Positions 45,607 through 59,711 of a DNA stretch of 64,000 nt are shown one piece after another. Source of the stretch: Daldinia sp. FL1419. Taxonomy: Eukaryota > Ascomycota > Sordariomycetes > Xylariales > Hypoxylaceae. The stretch is from the NCBI GenBank assembly GCA_025201765.1, contig MU623359.1, forward strand, positions 124,001 to 188,000, given 5' to 3'. The position numbers and the translations under genes are program-made. The notes under the pieces were generated by a model. The model searched no databases, was not told where the DNA came from, and saw nothing but the letters and a program-made list of their open reading frames with translations. Numbering within the stretch: position 1 is the stretch's first letter; every line of letters begins with the position of its first letter.

Positions 45607-46527
45607 GGCACGAAATGCTCAGGCGTCATTTGGGCTCTAGGAGGATACCATAAGCATCTTTTCGAAGGGAAGAGTACCTACCTACTTACCTACCTACTGG
45701 ATTATGGGTGAAATACGTATATACACCTACCTTATAACGATCTGAGGCAACAGCCTCTGTCTAATTCAAAATCCAAACACGGTCTAACGCAACAGACGTA
45801 GGTAACAATACTTCGTCCAACGTAATACAGTGCCATGTCACAAAGTTTATGCCGAAATAAGTATTGAACCTCTAGGCAGCCGGCTATCGAGGAAACAAAA
45901 CATAAAATCTATTGAAGTTATCACACGCCAAGAGACTTGTAACGAGTTGTTCATCTGAATCTAAAATACCTAGTCAGGGTATATTTTCGCCATTAAAGAG
46001 CAAAGCAATATACGATGAATAAAATAAAAGTAGTGGTATATCTGGGCCTGAAATCTATCTGAACAATATAATTAACATAGAAATCTTTGCCATTTGTGAA
46101 ATGATAGAATGACAAAAATTACCTCTGACGGGGTAGTCAACATCCGAAGTTGGGAAGTTAAAATAGCACGCATTCGTCACATAGGGGCCAGTGCTACGAA
46201 ACTAGTATTATGTGAATCCAAAATTTTCGAAATAGTCAAACGCAAAGAAACTCGCGTACGCATGACTGCCTTCGAGCTAGAATTCCAAGGCGTGTAGGTA
46301 GTGAGTCTCCTCGAATAAATAGACGGAGCTTTTCCGCGTGTTGGACTCTAATCCTCGGTAGAAATAACATACATCAGAAAATCACGGCTTCGACAGGAAT
46401 CCTTTAAGGTCCACCAGTAATATCGTTGGTTCAAATCCAGGATATTTCTCTGGGATAGATTCACCAATTAGGGCGCTCAACCCGCCACCTATCAAGCGCC
46501 ATTCCGCCCACCAAACTGGCCACTATC
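45607..46527. other. Intergenic region, no gene recognised
   Basis: 0.9 kb with TACCTACCTACTTACCTACCTACT-like short repeats near 45677-45698. A frame at 46109-46297 has no domain. A GGTTCAAATCC stretch near 46429 resembles a tRNA T-arm but has no cloverleaf around it. Confidence 0.35.
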
Positions 46528-46581
46528 TTGTGTCAGACCTTTACTCGCACGTTTCAGCATCGTAACATCTCATCTGACCTC

Positions 46582-47196
46582 ATGTGCCAGCGAAGACGTG
46601 TTTACTGGGCTTGTCTACACGAGGACATCAATGTCACCCCGCCGTCGCCCCTCCTCTACTGCGCTAAGGCCACGCCACGAGCAAACGGTGCCAGCGATAG
46701 GGACAGTGATGGAAACAGCATCCGCCATAACGACCTCAAGCCATGCGCCTCCGTCGACTCGCTTCCGCTCACCGCAAAACATGACCTTTTTAATGCGGTA
46801 ATGCGCCCGGAAAATTGCGAGGCCTGTGCCGCCGATAGCACTACCGGCTTATCCGATCAGGAGGCGGAAACAGATAACCACGATTTATCAACGGCCTATC
46901 AAGATGCTAATAGTATAAAAGATGTTTACCGAGATACGGAAGAAGCAACCGACGAAGATATAGATGGGTTAGAATGGATTATGAGCAACTATTCATTGCA
47001 AGAATCTGAAAGGGAGTCTACGGAGGTTAGGGAAAGACAGTCCTCCGGCTCCACCGACGGGGCCTGGTTCCCGGATGCGGGTCCTATGCCGGAGGGAGAC
47101 TTTCAACTCTACGACGACGACGACGACGATAGGTTCGTAGAAGACGACATGGAGGATATTGGCAGCAAGGGCAGCAATGAGAAAACCCCTTTCTAG
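46582..47196 (+). CDS. Acidic hypothetical protein with N-terminal Cys/His motif
   Basis: 204 residues from Met at 46582; an in-frame ATG at 46528 would add 18. I prefer 46582 because MCQRRRVYWACLHE, followed by YCAKA, resembles a recurrent fungal N-terminus with the pattern MC-x-R..Y..C.H..C. The rest is hydrophilic and increasingly acidic, with ATDEDIDGLEW and a DDDDDD run near the C-terminus. There is no signal peptide or membrane span. The short N-terminal motif might bind zinc (inference). Function unknown. Confidence 0.55.
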   Translation: MCQRRRVYWACLHEDINVTPPSPLLYCAKATPRANGASDRDSDGNSIRHNDLKPCASVDSLPLTAKHDLFNAVMRPENCEACAADSTTGLSDQEAETDNHDLSTAYQDANSIKDVYRDTEEATDEDIDGLEWIMSNYSLQESERESTEVRERQSSGSTDGAWFPDAGPMPEGDFQLYDDDDDDRFVEDDMEDIGSKGSNEKTPF

Positions 47197-48676
47197 AATC
47201 ACGTCTTGTGGTTGTAGTAGTAAAGTTTAGTATCAAAAGCATGGAACTTTTTATACGTTAACTACGCGTGATTCTTCAATGACAAATCTGTATATAATAG
47301 TCTCGCACCCACAAAGCCCGGACGAAGATAAACTAGGTAGATAGACCAAAAAGCGTAGGAAGACCCTGCCGATGCCATCCCCTAATTAGGAGGAAATGAA
47401 GTTACAGCATTACTGAAATACGTCTTCAACTCGGAACCAGATTCATCAAAGCAGCAATTTCCTCAAGTCGTAGGATATCTCGGCAGCCCAAGCGTGTGAT
47501 TAGGACGAAGCCCAACCACTTGCGCAACAAACAGCTTATGTAGGTAGTAAACATACGACTCACTCCTCCTTATCCCCGAACCCCTTTCCCCCAAACGACG
47601 TCGAATCCCAAGAATCCCATCCAAAGCAAGTAAAAAAAGGGAACGAAAGAGCAGAGAGAAAAATAGCTTACGTACGCCTCCTTTATGTATCCCACACCTC
47701 GAAACGACATCCAGACCACGCACGTTTCACCGCAGACGCGTTCTGCGAATTCCTACGCCTGGGCTCGCGTGCATGTCGGACCCACCACGCGTTCAGGGGC
47801 CGGGATTATCTGCCAGGGGACCGCCGTGAGATGGGAAGGGAAGGTGAGATCCCAGGAACGAAGCTCGGAGCCTCATACGGGCGGCGTGGGACTGGTCGAT
47901 CTGGTGCCGAGTCCCGACCAGGAGTTCGACTGGGAGTGCCGAGTCTGCCCTCAAAAGGAAACCTGAAGCGAGGACGCATATTTGAAGTCGCTCTTGTCCT
48001 GGACTTTTTCTCTCCGCGATGCTTGGCTTTAGGAACCAATCGCAAGTGATATTTGACCCACGCGGGTACATGTGGAGATACCATTGCGAAGAATGTCGCC
48101 TTCGCTTTATTGGATTTTTAATTAATATAACTGTGTGAAGAGCCGCAAGAGTCCCTATTGTTTGTAAACCAACGGGCGCAATTCGTCTTAAAATCACAAT
48201 AAATAACCGAACCGGGGACCGTAGTGTAAATCTAACTGTAAAAAGATATTGTAGGTTTGGGTAAACTACCTAGATACAAAGGTATATATATATATGGTAT
48301 CAACATCTGCTGTAGCTCCGAGTTTCCAACTTCATCTCCGTATATCGTAGACACGTCGCCGGCAACCAGAAAAAACCTGACGTATCCACCGCGCCCGAAG
48401 AGTTTAAGTATATATTAATTATCATATCATGGTTGGTCCGGCCAGGTCATAGAGTATGGTTTTGCTTTTGTCGAGCTAATTAAGAGTCCTGGCCACCTGC
48501 TAAGTCTACGTGACCAGTCCAGCAAAGAACGCACTCTATCCCGAGCGAAGGAGAACCAGAAATTGCCTCCGATTAATACACAAATACAGTGGCCATCTGC
48601 GTCCGGCGCCGGTGATAGGGGGATGCTCTTGAAGTTCATTGGCACTATGTCGGCCAAATCTTGTATGTATACAAGG
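47197..48676. other. 1.5 kb intergenic region, no gene recognised
   Basis: Between the acidic orphan (+) and the noxA stop (-). Several overlapping frames near 47690-48200 on both strands arise from a GC-richer patch and have no family resemblance. A TA microsatellite (TATATATATATGG) sits near 48284. Confidence 0.35.
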
Positions 48677-50513
48677 TTAGAAGTTTTCTTTACCCCAGAC
48701 GAATGAGAAGCTATGATATGATGTTAGCTATCTGCAAAAAGGCCGGTCGGTTATAAGATTCCAATCGGAAAGTTACTTACCCAGGTTCACTGTATTTATT
48801 ACAAAAGACGTGAAGTGAACTACCGAGACCTTTAGGTCCACAGAAGAACACACCAGCCTCAGCTGGCGCGTGCAGCTTCCTGATACCCCGGAAGATCATG
48901 TCCCAGTTAGGACGTCCAAAGTTCGTCGGGCTGCGTAGTCCAGTAATCGTGTCTTTGTCGGCGTTGGCGTCGTTGATCATGATATTTGTCGCATCGTCGG
49001 CCTTGATCTTAGCTGTGAGGTAAGTGTGGATTTCGATCCTGTTATCAACATCCTGGGCTTCAATAGCCATCAGTAACGAGCGGAACCATTCGAAAGAACC
49101 AAAATCTCTGCAAATCCAGAAGAAGTACACCTTTGCGAGACGTGTCTTCTTCTGGGGGTAGTTCATTCGATACCAGATCGACTTCAGGATGGACGCGAAG
49201 GGCGTAACACCAATACCAGCACCAACTAGCATGGAAACCTCGTACTTGAACACATCCTCAGAAGCGGAACCAAATGGACCGTCGACATATACTCGGGGGA
49301 GAACTCTCTTTAAGGCGGGATCAACCTCGTTGTTCTGACCGTCAACACCTACAACCTTCGATGAATCTTTCTCCTTCCTCTCAAAATCACATCCAAGAGC
49401 CTTGGCCACACCCTTCGTGAAATCGCCGACCATACGGATATGGATCGAAATGTAATCCTCCTCGGGGGCACTCGTCAGGGTAAACGGATGGTATTGCCAC
49501 AAAGAGACTTCTGGGCAACAGAAGAAGATGTACTGCCCAGCCTTGGTCTTCGTGTTTTCCTTCTTGATTTGAATTTCGCAAACGTTGCTCGGGTGCTGAA
49601 TAACCTTCGAGATGTAAGTCTTGTGACGTCCACGGAGTTCGCGGGCAACCCGTTCGGCTAGATAGACGAATCCTCCAACCATCCAGTACTGCCAGAAGAC
49701 GCCGACGGCAGAGGTACCGATCGAGATACAGAAAGGCGCGAAATCGGGTTGAATCATGCAGAAGGCACCGTGGAAAGACCAGAAAAGGAAGAAGATAATG
49801 AACATGTGGTGAGTGTACCAGAATCGCTCGTAGTTTGCTCGGCGTGGCTTCTCATACGACGTCAGGACCATACCCGTGAGCGCGATCAGCATGATATAAC
49901 CCGTCCAACCAGGACCCGACACTAAGTTGGCTACCAGAAATCCGTAGAATCCCAAGTTGTTCTTAGCAGCGATCTGCGCCAAGTTATTCCAGTGAGCAAT
50001 CGTGTGGACCCAGGAAAAGAAGAAGATGGACCAAGCAGTAGTGATATGGAACGTAATGTTCTTATCGAACTGGATGATGCCGTTAAGAGGCGTCTGTCGT
50101 GCCATCGAGATGAATGTCCTGCAAACCGGCAGCAGAATCATGGCCACATCCACGTGGAGAACCAATGCCGACGATCGCGCAATCATATATGTCGGTCCAA
50201 AAATATCTCTCGAACCTTGCAAGTTATCCTTCAGACTGTAGTGGACGAAACCGAACGAGAAGACGAGGGCATGGAGAACCATGAAGACAAAAACGAAACT
50301 GATCCAAGGTTAGTAAAGTATCATACCAGGGAAACCCACGGTTGCCACAAACAATCTTCGGTAACCCTCGTTAATCATCCACTTGTCAAACTTCTCTCGC
50401 ATCGTCAACTCTTTTTGCCGTTCCTGCGTCATCTCTCCCGACAGCAACATTCTTGTCAACGGCGTCCATCTTGACCTCTCCGAGGGCTTCTCGCCCATAT
50501 CATAGTACGACAT
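48677..50513 (-). CDS. noxA: NADPH oxidase, NoxA/Nox1 type
   Basis: Exons 50513-50353, 50298-48781 and 48710-48677 (34 nt), with introns of 54 nt (donor GTTTGT, CTAAC branch) and 70 nt (GTAAGT..TAG), give 570 residues. The joins restore GYRRFFVFVFMVLH and NKYSEPGFSFVWGKENF, the family's C-terminus. Six membrane helices carry the heme-binding His pairs (FHITTAWSIFFFSWVH and THHMFII...FWSFHG). The FAD motif HPFTLTSAPEE is at about 324-334, the NADPH motif GAGIGVTP at about 413-420, and FFCGPKG is near the end. No EF-hands, so NoxA rather than NoxC. It makes superoxide at membranes with NoxR/Rac and controls fruiting-body development, hyphal fusion and infection structures in other ascomycetes. 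The GTTTGT donor is unusual, but the alternatives break the frame. Confidence 0.95.
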
Positions 50514-52199
50514 CTTGACCGAATCGCTCTTCGTACGAATTAATTATTTCGAGGTTACGTGCGCAAAGTTGCTTTCCGAACAGTACCCAGTCTACTTGTA
50601 CTTCCAAATACAGTCTCCAACTCGACACCACCGATACCTCCTCTTCTCTATTAAACTTTTTTTTTTATTATATTTCGGAATCGCGTCCCTGGGTACGGAG
50701 GGGGGAAAAACAGGTAATGCTAATTCAGAGCCTGCTGAACGGGCAAGAAGCCATAGAAGGAAAGAATCGGTAAGGTAACGGACGTAAACGATAGTCAAAA
50801 GAAGGTAAGTTGGCCTGAGAGCCTGCTGTAGCAGCTACCTGTCAGCCAACGCAAGAATCGAATAGCGCACCTAGGGGAACGAAGAGGGAGGGGGGAAGCG
50901 TTTGTGAGTAAACGAAGGGAAAGGAGAGAAGGGTTTCCGAAGATCTCATGCAAGAGACGGGAAGGCGGTGGATATTATGGAAGACTGCCAAGAATAGGAA
51001 ACATCAGGCCATTCGCGTAGATCATACCTGGGTACAACGCCGCAACGAGGTTTACTTAACGTCAACTCTATTATAGGTCCATCGAGTACTAGGCCACGAA
51101 ATTCTCTGGAAAACTCAGGTATGGCGGACTTTACAATTTGCAGGGGAAGAAGAAGATGAGTGATGTGATCCTGGGGGGGTACTAAAGAGAGGATAAGGGG
51201 AAAGACGATATGAAACTATGTACCTGTAACCTGTGCCGGTGGTATAACCAAGCATAAGCGACCAGGTACACGTAACATTTATCAGGGGTTTCTTGGACAG
51301 ATGGGTCTCTCGATCTGGCCGACAAGCGACAGGCGGTTACAGCCTTACCGCAAACGGTTTCGACGCACTTGAAGTACGAAGGAGGCTCCGGACGCTGTCC
51401 ACGTTTCTAGGTTGAACTGGACTAACGAATTCAGGTACGAGCTCCGAGTATATCGTATTCTTGCAATGCGGGTAATAATGACAGCAGTGAGAGCTTGTAG
51501 AAAATACGATAATTTAAACAAAAGATGAAATACCTACATGACAAGAATGGCAATGCTTATTGCCGATATTAAAATCATTCATCGAAGAATCTTCGTCCAT
51601 GACATATTCCGATGCGCTCTGCCGAGCCAGGACTGTCTGATGTTCGGGATCCTCGTCTAGGTCCGGGATAGGGAGGTGGGTTATGGCACCACTTCCATCG
51701 CGGCGACACGCCTCGATACAAGACGGACACATAGAAAAGGTCTGCGCAATCCTCGACCAAGCTAGAACTATCGTAGCTGGGGGGGGGGTGGCGGATATCG
51801 CTTGGTGGAAAGGGTTAGGGAGGGACCAAAGTCGGTACAAGATGAGAGTACAAGATGAGAGAGGGAAGAGTATGAGGGGGATCGAGCTTTGACTCGGTTT
51901 GGAATGTGGAGAAGTCAAGAAGAACATCCGACACCTCATTGGTCCGTGTTCTCAATATCCCCCCGGCGCCTGTGCCTCAGATTGTTTCGTCAGGGGTCCT
52001 TAGACAACATTCGAGACTTGAGCTACCAAGTGTCTCGTAGCGAAAGGAGCAAAGCCGCCAGTAGAACATTATGCCTAACCCATCCCGAATACTTGACAGG
52101 ACGTGGATGAATCAAATCAAGGCTTCACTTTTTCTTCTTTGGGGTTTTGCAGGTTGTTGTTGACGAGTTATTATTCGAGGCATCATGACATGATCGATC
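50514..52199. promoter_or_regulatory. noxA upstream region
   Basis: 1.7 kb between noxA and the AT-rich tract. A T-run at about 50659-50669 and purine-rich stretches (GGGAAAGGAGAG near 50920) lie within the likely noxA 5' leader/promoter. A low-confidence Cys-containing open frame is listed separately. AT content rises sharply near 52.2 kb. Confidence 0.4.
51514..51732 (-). CDS. Possible small Cys-containing protein, exon candidate
   Basis: From an ATG at 51732 the frame reads MCPSCIEACRRDGSG, an acidic middle (PIPDLDEDPEHQ) and CHSCH, immediately followed by a GTAGGT donor. The paired CxxC motifs look like a zinc site. A possible acceptor (CTACAAG) follows about 60 bases on, but I cannot fix the downstream exon. 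It could equally be a chance frame in the noxA promoter. Confidence 0.25.
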   Translation of the reverse strand: MCPSCIEACRRDGSGAITHLPIPDLDEDPEHQTVLARQSASEYVMDEDSSMNDFNIGNKHCHSCHVGISSFV

Positions 52200-55100
52200 C
52201 AAAAACGATTTCTATTAAATAAAATTGGTATTTTTGTCCTTGCGAGAAATCCATAACCTAGGTGAGATATTTCTTGCTTATTATCAACTATTAAAAATTA
52301 AAAATACCCAATATTAGGGATAACACCAAGGAAGCGCTATACAATGTTGGTAACATTCAATAACATTAATTACCTACCTACCTATTGAATGATTAAAATA
52401 AATGGTTATGGATGGCTTAATTTATTAAAATTTGTTATAGTTAAATGATGATCTATTTTATACCTAAATTATTTGGGGTTTATTTGGATAATCTAATAGT
52501 AACCTAATATTTGGTTAAATTTTTTTATTAAAGGAATAAATATTATTTTAATAAAATTAAAGGTAATAAGATTAGTTAAAATAGGTTAATTGGTAGATAA
52601 ATAAGAGTGAAATATCCTTAACAAAAATAAAATAATATAAGTAATGTATTTAAAAAAAATAAATATTAATAAAGTATATTTTATATAAATTAAAAAATGG
52701 TTATATTTAAATTTATAAATACCCTATATATGAACCATTTTTAGTTATTTTAATTTAATATTAATTTCCTTTTTATTTAGATTTAATTATTTATTAAATT
52801 GTGGTTTATTATTACAAAAATTTTATCTATATTTTATATGAATTTTTTAATGAGTTCCCATATTAATAAAAATAATCTAATTATTGTATAAATTAATATT
52901 TTTGCATTTTTGAATAAATTAATTGTAATATGTAGTCTGATAGTTATAAATGAAATATTTATTAGTATATTTATAATATCTTAAAATATTAATGTTTTTT
53001 TAATTTATTTATATAAATCTTATTTAACCACTTTTTAAATTTTTTAAATTTATTATTACTTTAATATAATAATTTTAATATTAATAATTAATTTTTAATT
53101 GTGTTAATATTTTTTAATTAAATTTTAATTTATTATATTTAATTGTTATTTAATTATTATTAATTTTTATTACTTAAATGTAGTAATCTTAATATTTGTA
53201 ATTAATTTTTAATTATATTGATATTCTTTAATTAAATTTTAATTTATTATATTTAATTATTTTTTAATTATTGTTAAATTTTTTTAGTTTATAATTAATC
53301 TTTCTATAAAATTACAAATAATTTACCCATCTTCAATTATTCTTTATTAAGATCTTTATTTTACCAATTATTTATATTTATTTATTTATTTTTTAAGATT
53401 AGATTCAATTAATACAAGATAAAAAAGATTTAGTAAATAATAGAATTTAAATTATTTATTTAATGATGAAATAATAACCAATAAATTATTTATAAAAATA
53501 AAATTTTTATTTATAAATTAATTATAATTATTTTTAATTTTGTTTTAAATATCCAGAAGTAACATCCCCAATTCTATATATTGAATGGTTTTTATTAAGA
53601 TTTATAATAAGGTTATTTCTTATATTTAAATTTATTTGAATTTTATTTAATTTTAATTATATAATTATTATATATAATAATTATATTTATTTATTTTTTA
53701 ATTAATATAATTATAAATTTATATTAATATTTTTATTTAAATTAAATGTTTAACCAGAAAATGCCATTCATACACAACCAAGGTGATTAAATTTTTATAA
53801 TTCCCTTATCTATAATAGAGGAATTTCAGGTTATATTTAATAATTTATTTACTATTTATTTAAAATTAAATTAGGTTATTAATTCTTAACAAGTATTAAA
53901 GTTTAATTAACATTTTTTAGTTGAATGCCTTTATCAAGAATTTATTTAGGAAGAATATTTGTTATTTTATAATTACTTCCAAACAAATTATTATAAAAAG
54001 TCTTGAAAATGATATATCCCATTCCTATATGTATTTATATTGATTATTACTTTTTAATATTAATTAAATTATATTATTTGTAAATTGTTTGATTATTATT
54101 ACTATTATTTATTATTATTTTAATTTTATTAAATAATTATTATATTAAATTTTTGTAATTAGGTTTGTTATTATCAATTTTTGAGGGTTAAATATTATGG
54201 TAAATTATTTTAGAATATTTTTAATGTAATTGGATAGTATGTGAATATTGTTTAAGATTGTTCTAATATATATAAATATGTTGAGTAATTAATAAATTAT
54301 GATTAAAATATATATTTGCTAATTATTGTTAGTATTAGAAAATAATTATAAAAGAATAAATAAAATATAAGGTTTATTAATAATTATTAAAAAATATATA
54401 TAATTATTTAAGAATAATTAAATATTATTTAAGAAAATAATAAGGATAAATTTATTAAAAATATTATATAATGAATAATATTTAGATATAATATGTAATT
54501 TTATTAAAAGTGATTAATAAATATTAGAAGTGCTTAAATAAAATTGTATTTAATAGAAAATTATTTAATAATGGTTGGAAATTATTAAAGAAAATTGTAA
54601 AAAGAATAATATGAATATTAATTAATTATATTTTTGTTAAAAATGTATATATATTAATAGAAAATATTTAAAAAAATGTTAATGGTAATTATAAATAATT
54701 AAATAGTAATGGTAAATAGTTGGAAAATAATTAAAATAATTAAAATATTATTAAAAAATGATGAATAGGAAGAGATGGGAATTAGTTAATTATAATAGTA
54801 AAAATGAATATTATATTTTTGAAATTTAATTATATTTAATAATCTATAAGGAAAAGTGCCTTTTAAATAATATTATAATATTTTATTATATATTTTGTAA
54901 TTTCTTTTAATAAATAATTATTTTTTCTTTATTATTTTATAATTTATATTTTTGAAAAGTAGTTATAACCTATATTTATTTTTAAGTGGTTTAAGTATTT
55001 TTAAGTGTAAATCTAATTATTATTTATTATTATTTAGTTTTTATATTGGGTTTAAGTTATTATTTTTTAATATTAATTTATTTAAGCCCTTAATTGTAGT

Positions 55101-56780
55101 TTTTCTTTTCTTTTATATTAAATCTTTTATTAGTAGTTGTATGTATGGTTTGATATTGTATATATAAGTCTTTTTTGGTTTGTTATCAATTATAGGGTTA
55201 GTTAATTTTACAGATATTTCTAATGGAATGTTGGAAATTTTGTATAAGCCAATCCATTTAGGTATAAATTTATTTAATCTTATTTCATTATGTAGTACCT
55301 TATTTGATCTTTTTTTTTAAATTTGCCAAATTTTTTTGTTTTTATTTCTGGTATATTCCTATACTTAGTTACTAATTTTGTATAAGTTCTTTTAGATAGA
55401 TTTAGTTTACTTTATTATGAGTATTAGGTGTTCTTTTATTATTGTTCTTAATTTATCTTATTTTTTTATTAATTTTAGTTCCTTTTTAGGTTCTTCTAAT
55501 ATTACCTTTGGATTTGTTTTAGATAGGATTGGGGAAGTTGGTTTTATTTGCTATTTAAATATGATTTTTAATAGGAATAATTTATACCTAATTATTTATT
55601 ATGAGTTAATTTTTGTTAATATTAATAAAACTTTAATTGGCCATTATTTTAAGCCTTTAAAACCTATTAAAGAAGTTTATTTCCTTAATTGAATTTTTAA
55701 TTTTTGAATATTTTTTTTAATTAATTTATACGAATAAAGTATGTTTATTGATTTATAAATAATTATAATCCTTTTGGTATTAAAATATTTCTTAATTACT
55801 TTTAATAAAAAATATGTAATGTTATTTATATATAATTAATGCAAATATCTAAAAATTACAGTAATTATTTCTTATATTTAAATTACTATAAATATAAATA
55901 ATTTTTCTATTATTAATTTTAATATAAAATATAAGAAGTAATTAATTATTAATAAAATGTATTTCTTCTTATTTAATTTTATTAAAGTTATTAATCCTAT
56001 AATATTTATTTCTATTATATCTTATAAATTCATTATTATTATTTGTTATAAACCTATTTTTACTAATAATTTTAATCCCATTTTTATATATATATAATAT
56101 TTATAATAATGTTTTAATATTATTTACTATTGAATTAGCCATTAAAATTTTTTTTTCAAATTTTATAATGTAATTGTTGCTACATAATAGTTATAAATTT
56201 TATATGCCTATTCTAGAGTTATGGTAATTTTATTTTGTAATAAACACTTAATATATTCCTCCAATTTTTCCAACCAAATGAAATATTTTTAAATAATTCT
56301 ATAATATATTATATTTTTATAGATTAAATAATACCAATATTTAGATAAATTGATTAAGGTATTTAATCCCTCCAACATAAACTTGATTATTTTAGAATAT
56401 TACATTTCCTTGTAATAATTTTTAATTAACCCTGCTATTAATTATCTATTATTATTTATTGGTATTAAAAATGGATATAATATTACTACATTATAATTAT
56501 CTATTATATCCATTTTTATAAACTTTTTCTATATTTTTGTTATTGAATAAAAAAAAGGAAGTTTTTCCTTATCCACTCTTTCTAACACTTATATAATAGG
56601 TTTTATCAACTGTAAAAATCCATTTACAATCTTTATTATTTTAATAATGTTTAATTAATGTTAGATTATAAATTGGTATTTATCCAATTATTCTAACCAT
56701 ATAATTATTTATCTTTTTATATTTAAATTGTTGTTAAATATATTTAATAAATTTAAATAATTAATATATATTATAATTAA

Positions 56781-56999
56781 TTAATATAATTTAATTACCA
56801 ACCAATAAATTTCTATTAAATATTTTATAATTTTTAAAATTTTACATTCCCCTATCCTATATCTTATTTCTACATCCAATAATTTAAAAAATAAGAATAT
56901 AATAAAATAAATTACATTTATTAATTTATTTATCACAACTATCCCCGTTGGATATTTATTTAATTGAAATAAAATCTCATTTATTCTTATTAAAAACAT
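56781..56999 (-). pseudogene. Possible mutated retroelement integrase fragment
   Basis: The minus-strand text IVVINKLINVIYFI resembles the integrase core pattern xVVVDRLTKxxHF of Ty3/gypsy elements after C-to-T/G-to-A change (Asp to Asn, Arg to Lys). Further along the same strand, near 55300-55200, KFIPKWIGLYKI resembles the integrase C-terminal segment. Similarity is short and read by eye, so this is tentative. Confidence 0.25.
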
Positions 57000-59304
57000 A
57001 TTTATTACTAAATAAAATTATCTCATCATATCTAAACTATACACCACTTAATCCTAAATTTCATAACAAATAGTAATAAATACTTATTACTATACATCTC
57101 CCCATTTGAAAAATTTCAACACTAATCTACACTAGATTAAATATTTTCCCTTAAAGATTATCCAATATTCTTTCATTATATATACCAACTTAAAAATATC
57201 TACTAGGTCTATCCGTCTTAGGATAAATTACCGAAAATATAAAATAAGGTATAAAAATTCCTTAATCTTTTTAATATTTTTCAAATAATTTTCCAACAAT
57301 ACCTATCTTTTAAATTATTCTTAATATTTTATTAATAATCATATTTGGCCACCTAACAACTCAAATCCCAACATTATAATAAAATTTATAAATAAAATTA
57401 TTTTATATAAGAAAAGAATTATTTTTATAAAGGATATTTTTAAAAAATAATAATAATATAAAAATTTAAATAAAATATTAAAATTTTTACCAAAAATATT
57501 ATAATTATTAATAAATATATTAAATAATATATCCTATTTTAAATGGTACTTAATTAATAATAGCAATCCTAGACCAAACATGTCCAATAAGCTTAATTAT
57601 TCCCCAAATCCTAAATTACTTAAAATATAATATATATAAAAGGTTCTTATTATCCTTTAAAATATTCTTATACTAAATTATTAATTATTAAGAACTATAA
57701 ACATTATTTTTTCTTTATCTTCTTATTTTATTAATATAACCTAATATCCATAAACTATATCTCTTTAAAAGAACATATAATAATTACCTTAAATTAATAC
57801 ATAAAATAACCCATTTTTCCTATATATTAATTATTGGGATTTTATAATTATTAAATTTATAAAACAATAGTTTTATATAATTTATTTTATATTATTTACT
57901 TTTAATAAAAATTAAATATATGTACCCTATTTGAAAATATCTGATTTAATTAAACTAATTTATTTCAACTGTAAGAATATTCTTCCTAAAAATTCCTTTT
58001 CATTTGGGGTATATTAAAGTTATCTCAATTAATATAATTTTATACCCTTATATATTATTATTATATATTTAATTAAATTAATTAATTAAATATTAATTAA
58101 AATCTTAATAAAATAATTTTTCTAAATATACATAAATTTTTAAATTAATTCTATTTATTATAAATTAATTATACCTTTATTTAAAATAATTTTTAATTAT
58201 TTAAATCATTTATTAATAATATTTAATAATTTTTCAGTTAATATCTTCTAATATGGTCTTTTTATTATATTTGATTAACCTAATTAAGTTTGATTCATTA
58301 ATATCATTAATGGATTATTTATCTTTATTAATATTGTTTAAATCCTTTTTTATATTATTAAAGCATAAAATGGTACAGCCTAATCTCCTTCTTCTTCTAT
58401 CTAATATAAATTATCTTTATAAGTTTTATTTGGTTTAATTATTTATAATATTAATTATTTATTATTTAAATTATTTAATATTATTATTATTTTTTTATTA
58501 TTATTATATATTAATATAAATGATGGTGTATTTTTGTTATATAATTGTTTCTAATAATTATAATATAGATTATTAAAATTTATATTGTTTTAAAGATAAA
58601 TAATATATAAAATTAATGGTTTTATTATATTCTTTTTTTTTGGTATTAATATCTTTTTTGTGGAGTTATATATTTCTTTTAGGATTAATAATATTAATCC
58701 TTTATTTTTCATTGGTATATTGGGTGGTAGTACTTATATTAAAATAGTAAAACCTATCCAATTCCCAAAAGGCTAATCATATATAATCTTATCTAATAAA
58801 TGATTTATAATTTATAAATTTGTTTTAAATATATTTTTATTAATTGGTATTATGGTTATAAAATTTGATATTATTTGTTATTATATTTAAAATCTTATTA
58901 TAAAATATAAAAGATATAATTTTAATGTATTTAATAAATGATTAAGAAATATAGTAATAACTGTTTAAAACCTAACTTTTTTTTGTATTTTTATAGGTAT
59001 ATTTGTTTTGAAGTGATTTACTTTAATTATGTAAATTTAATCCTGGCCCAAATTTATTAATTATTTTTTAGTTATATTAAAAATGTTTTTTCTAAAATTT
59101 AGGTAAATTTAATAATATTTTCCATTTTTTAAAATAATTTATTAATTATTAATATATCTTTTTCTTTATTTTTATTTAATGGTATATCTTCTTTATTATT
59201 ATTTAAACTTGTATTATCTTTAATTGTTAGAAATATATATTTGTTATATTTTATTGTTACCTTAATTAATATTTTAATTAATATTAGTTTTATTTTTGTT
59301 ATAT

Positions 59305-59711
59305 TGAACCGGTGTAGAGCGATTAGGTTATAGATACTACCCTGTAAAGACCCTATCTCCTCCTTAGAGCTAGATCCTCCGAGGCTCCACAGCTCTTTTG
59401 GACATAAATAGGCCCTCAAAAATTATTTTTCTTATTTAATCATTAAAGATTTATTAGGTTATATAATTTAATTTCTTTATAAAATCTTTATATAAAAATA
59501 TATAATTTTTAATTTCTTTTTTAAAAATATCTTTTTATAATATATTACTATTAATAAATAATTATTTTTATTAATCTTTTTATTTAATTAATTTATTCTT
59601 TTTTTTAAAATATAGATATCTTATATCTTCTGATTTATATAACTTTTGGCTTAATATAGGTTAATTAAAATATAGGGCATATTTTGTAGAAATTATTAGA
59701 GTTCCTGTTTA
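59305..59711 (+). repeat. 5' LTR (copy H), intact in its first ~115 bases, AT-shifted after
   Basis: TGAACCGGTGTAGAGCG to GGCCCTCAAAAATT matches copies B and F closely. After about 59420 the text becomes AT-rich but still follows the family (for example TATAGGGCATATTTTG against CATATCCTG), ending TGTTTA where others have TGTTCA. Confidence 0.75.

Noticed and set aside
46425..46445. GGTTCAAATCC resembling a tRNA T-arm
   Set aside because: The stem does not pair properly and no acceptor, D or anticodon arms are found around it.
47463..48197. Overlapping frames of 70-134 codons on both strands
   Set aside because: They mirror each other in a GC-richer patch and none resembles a protein family.
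54952..59419. Open frames in the AT-rich tract
   Set aside because: Leu/Ile/Asn/Lys-rich translations are expected from AT-shifted DNA; apart from a tentative integrase-like stretch there is no signal.
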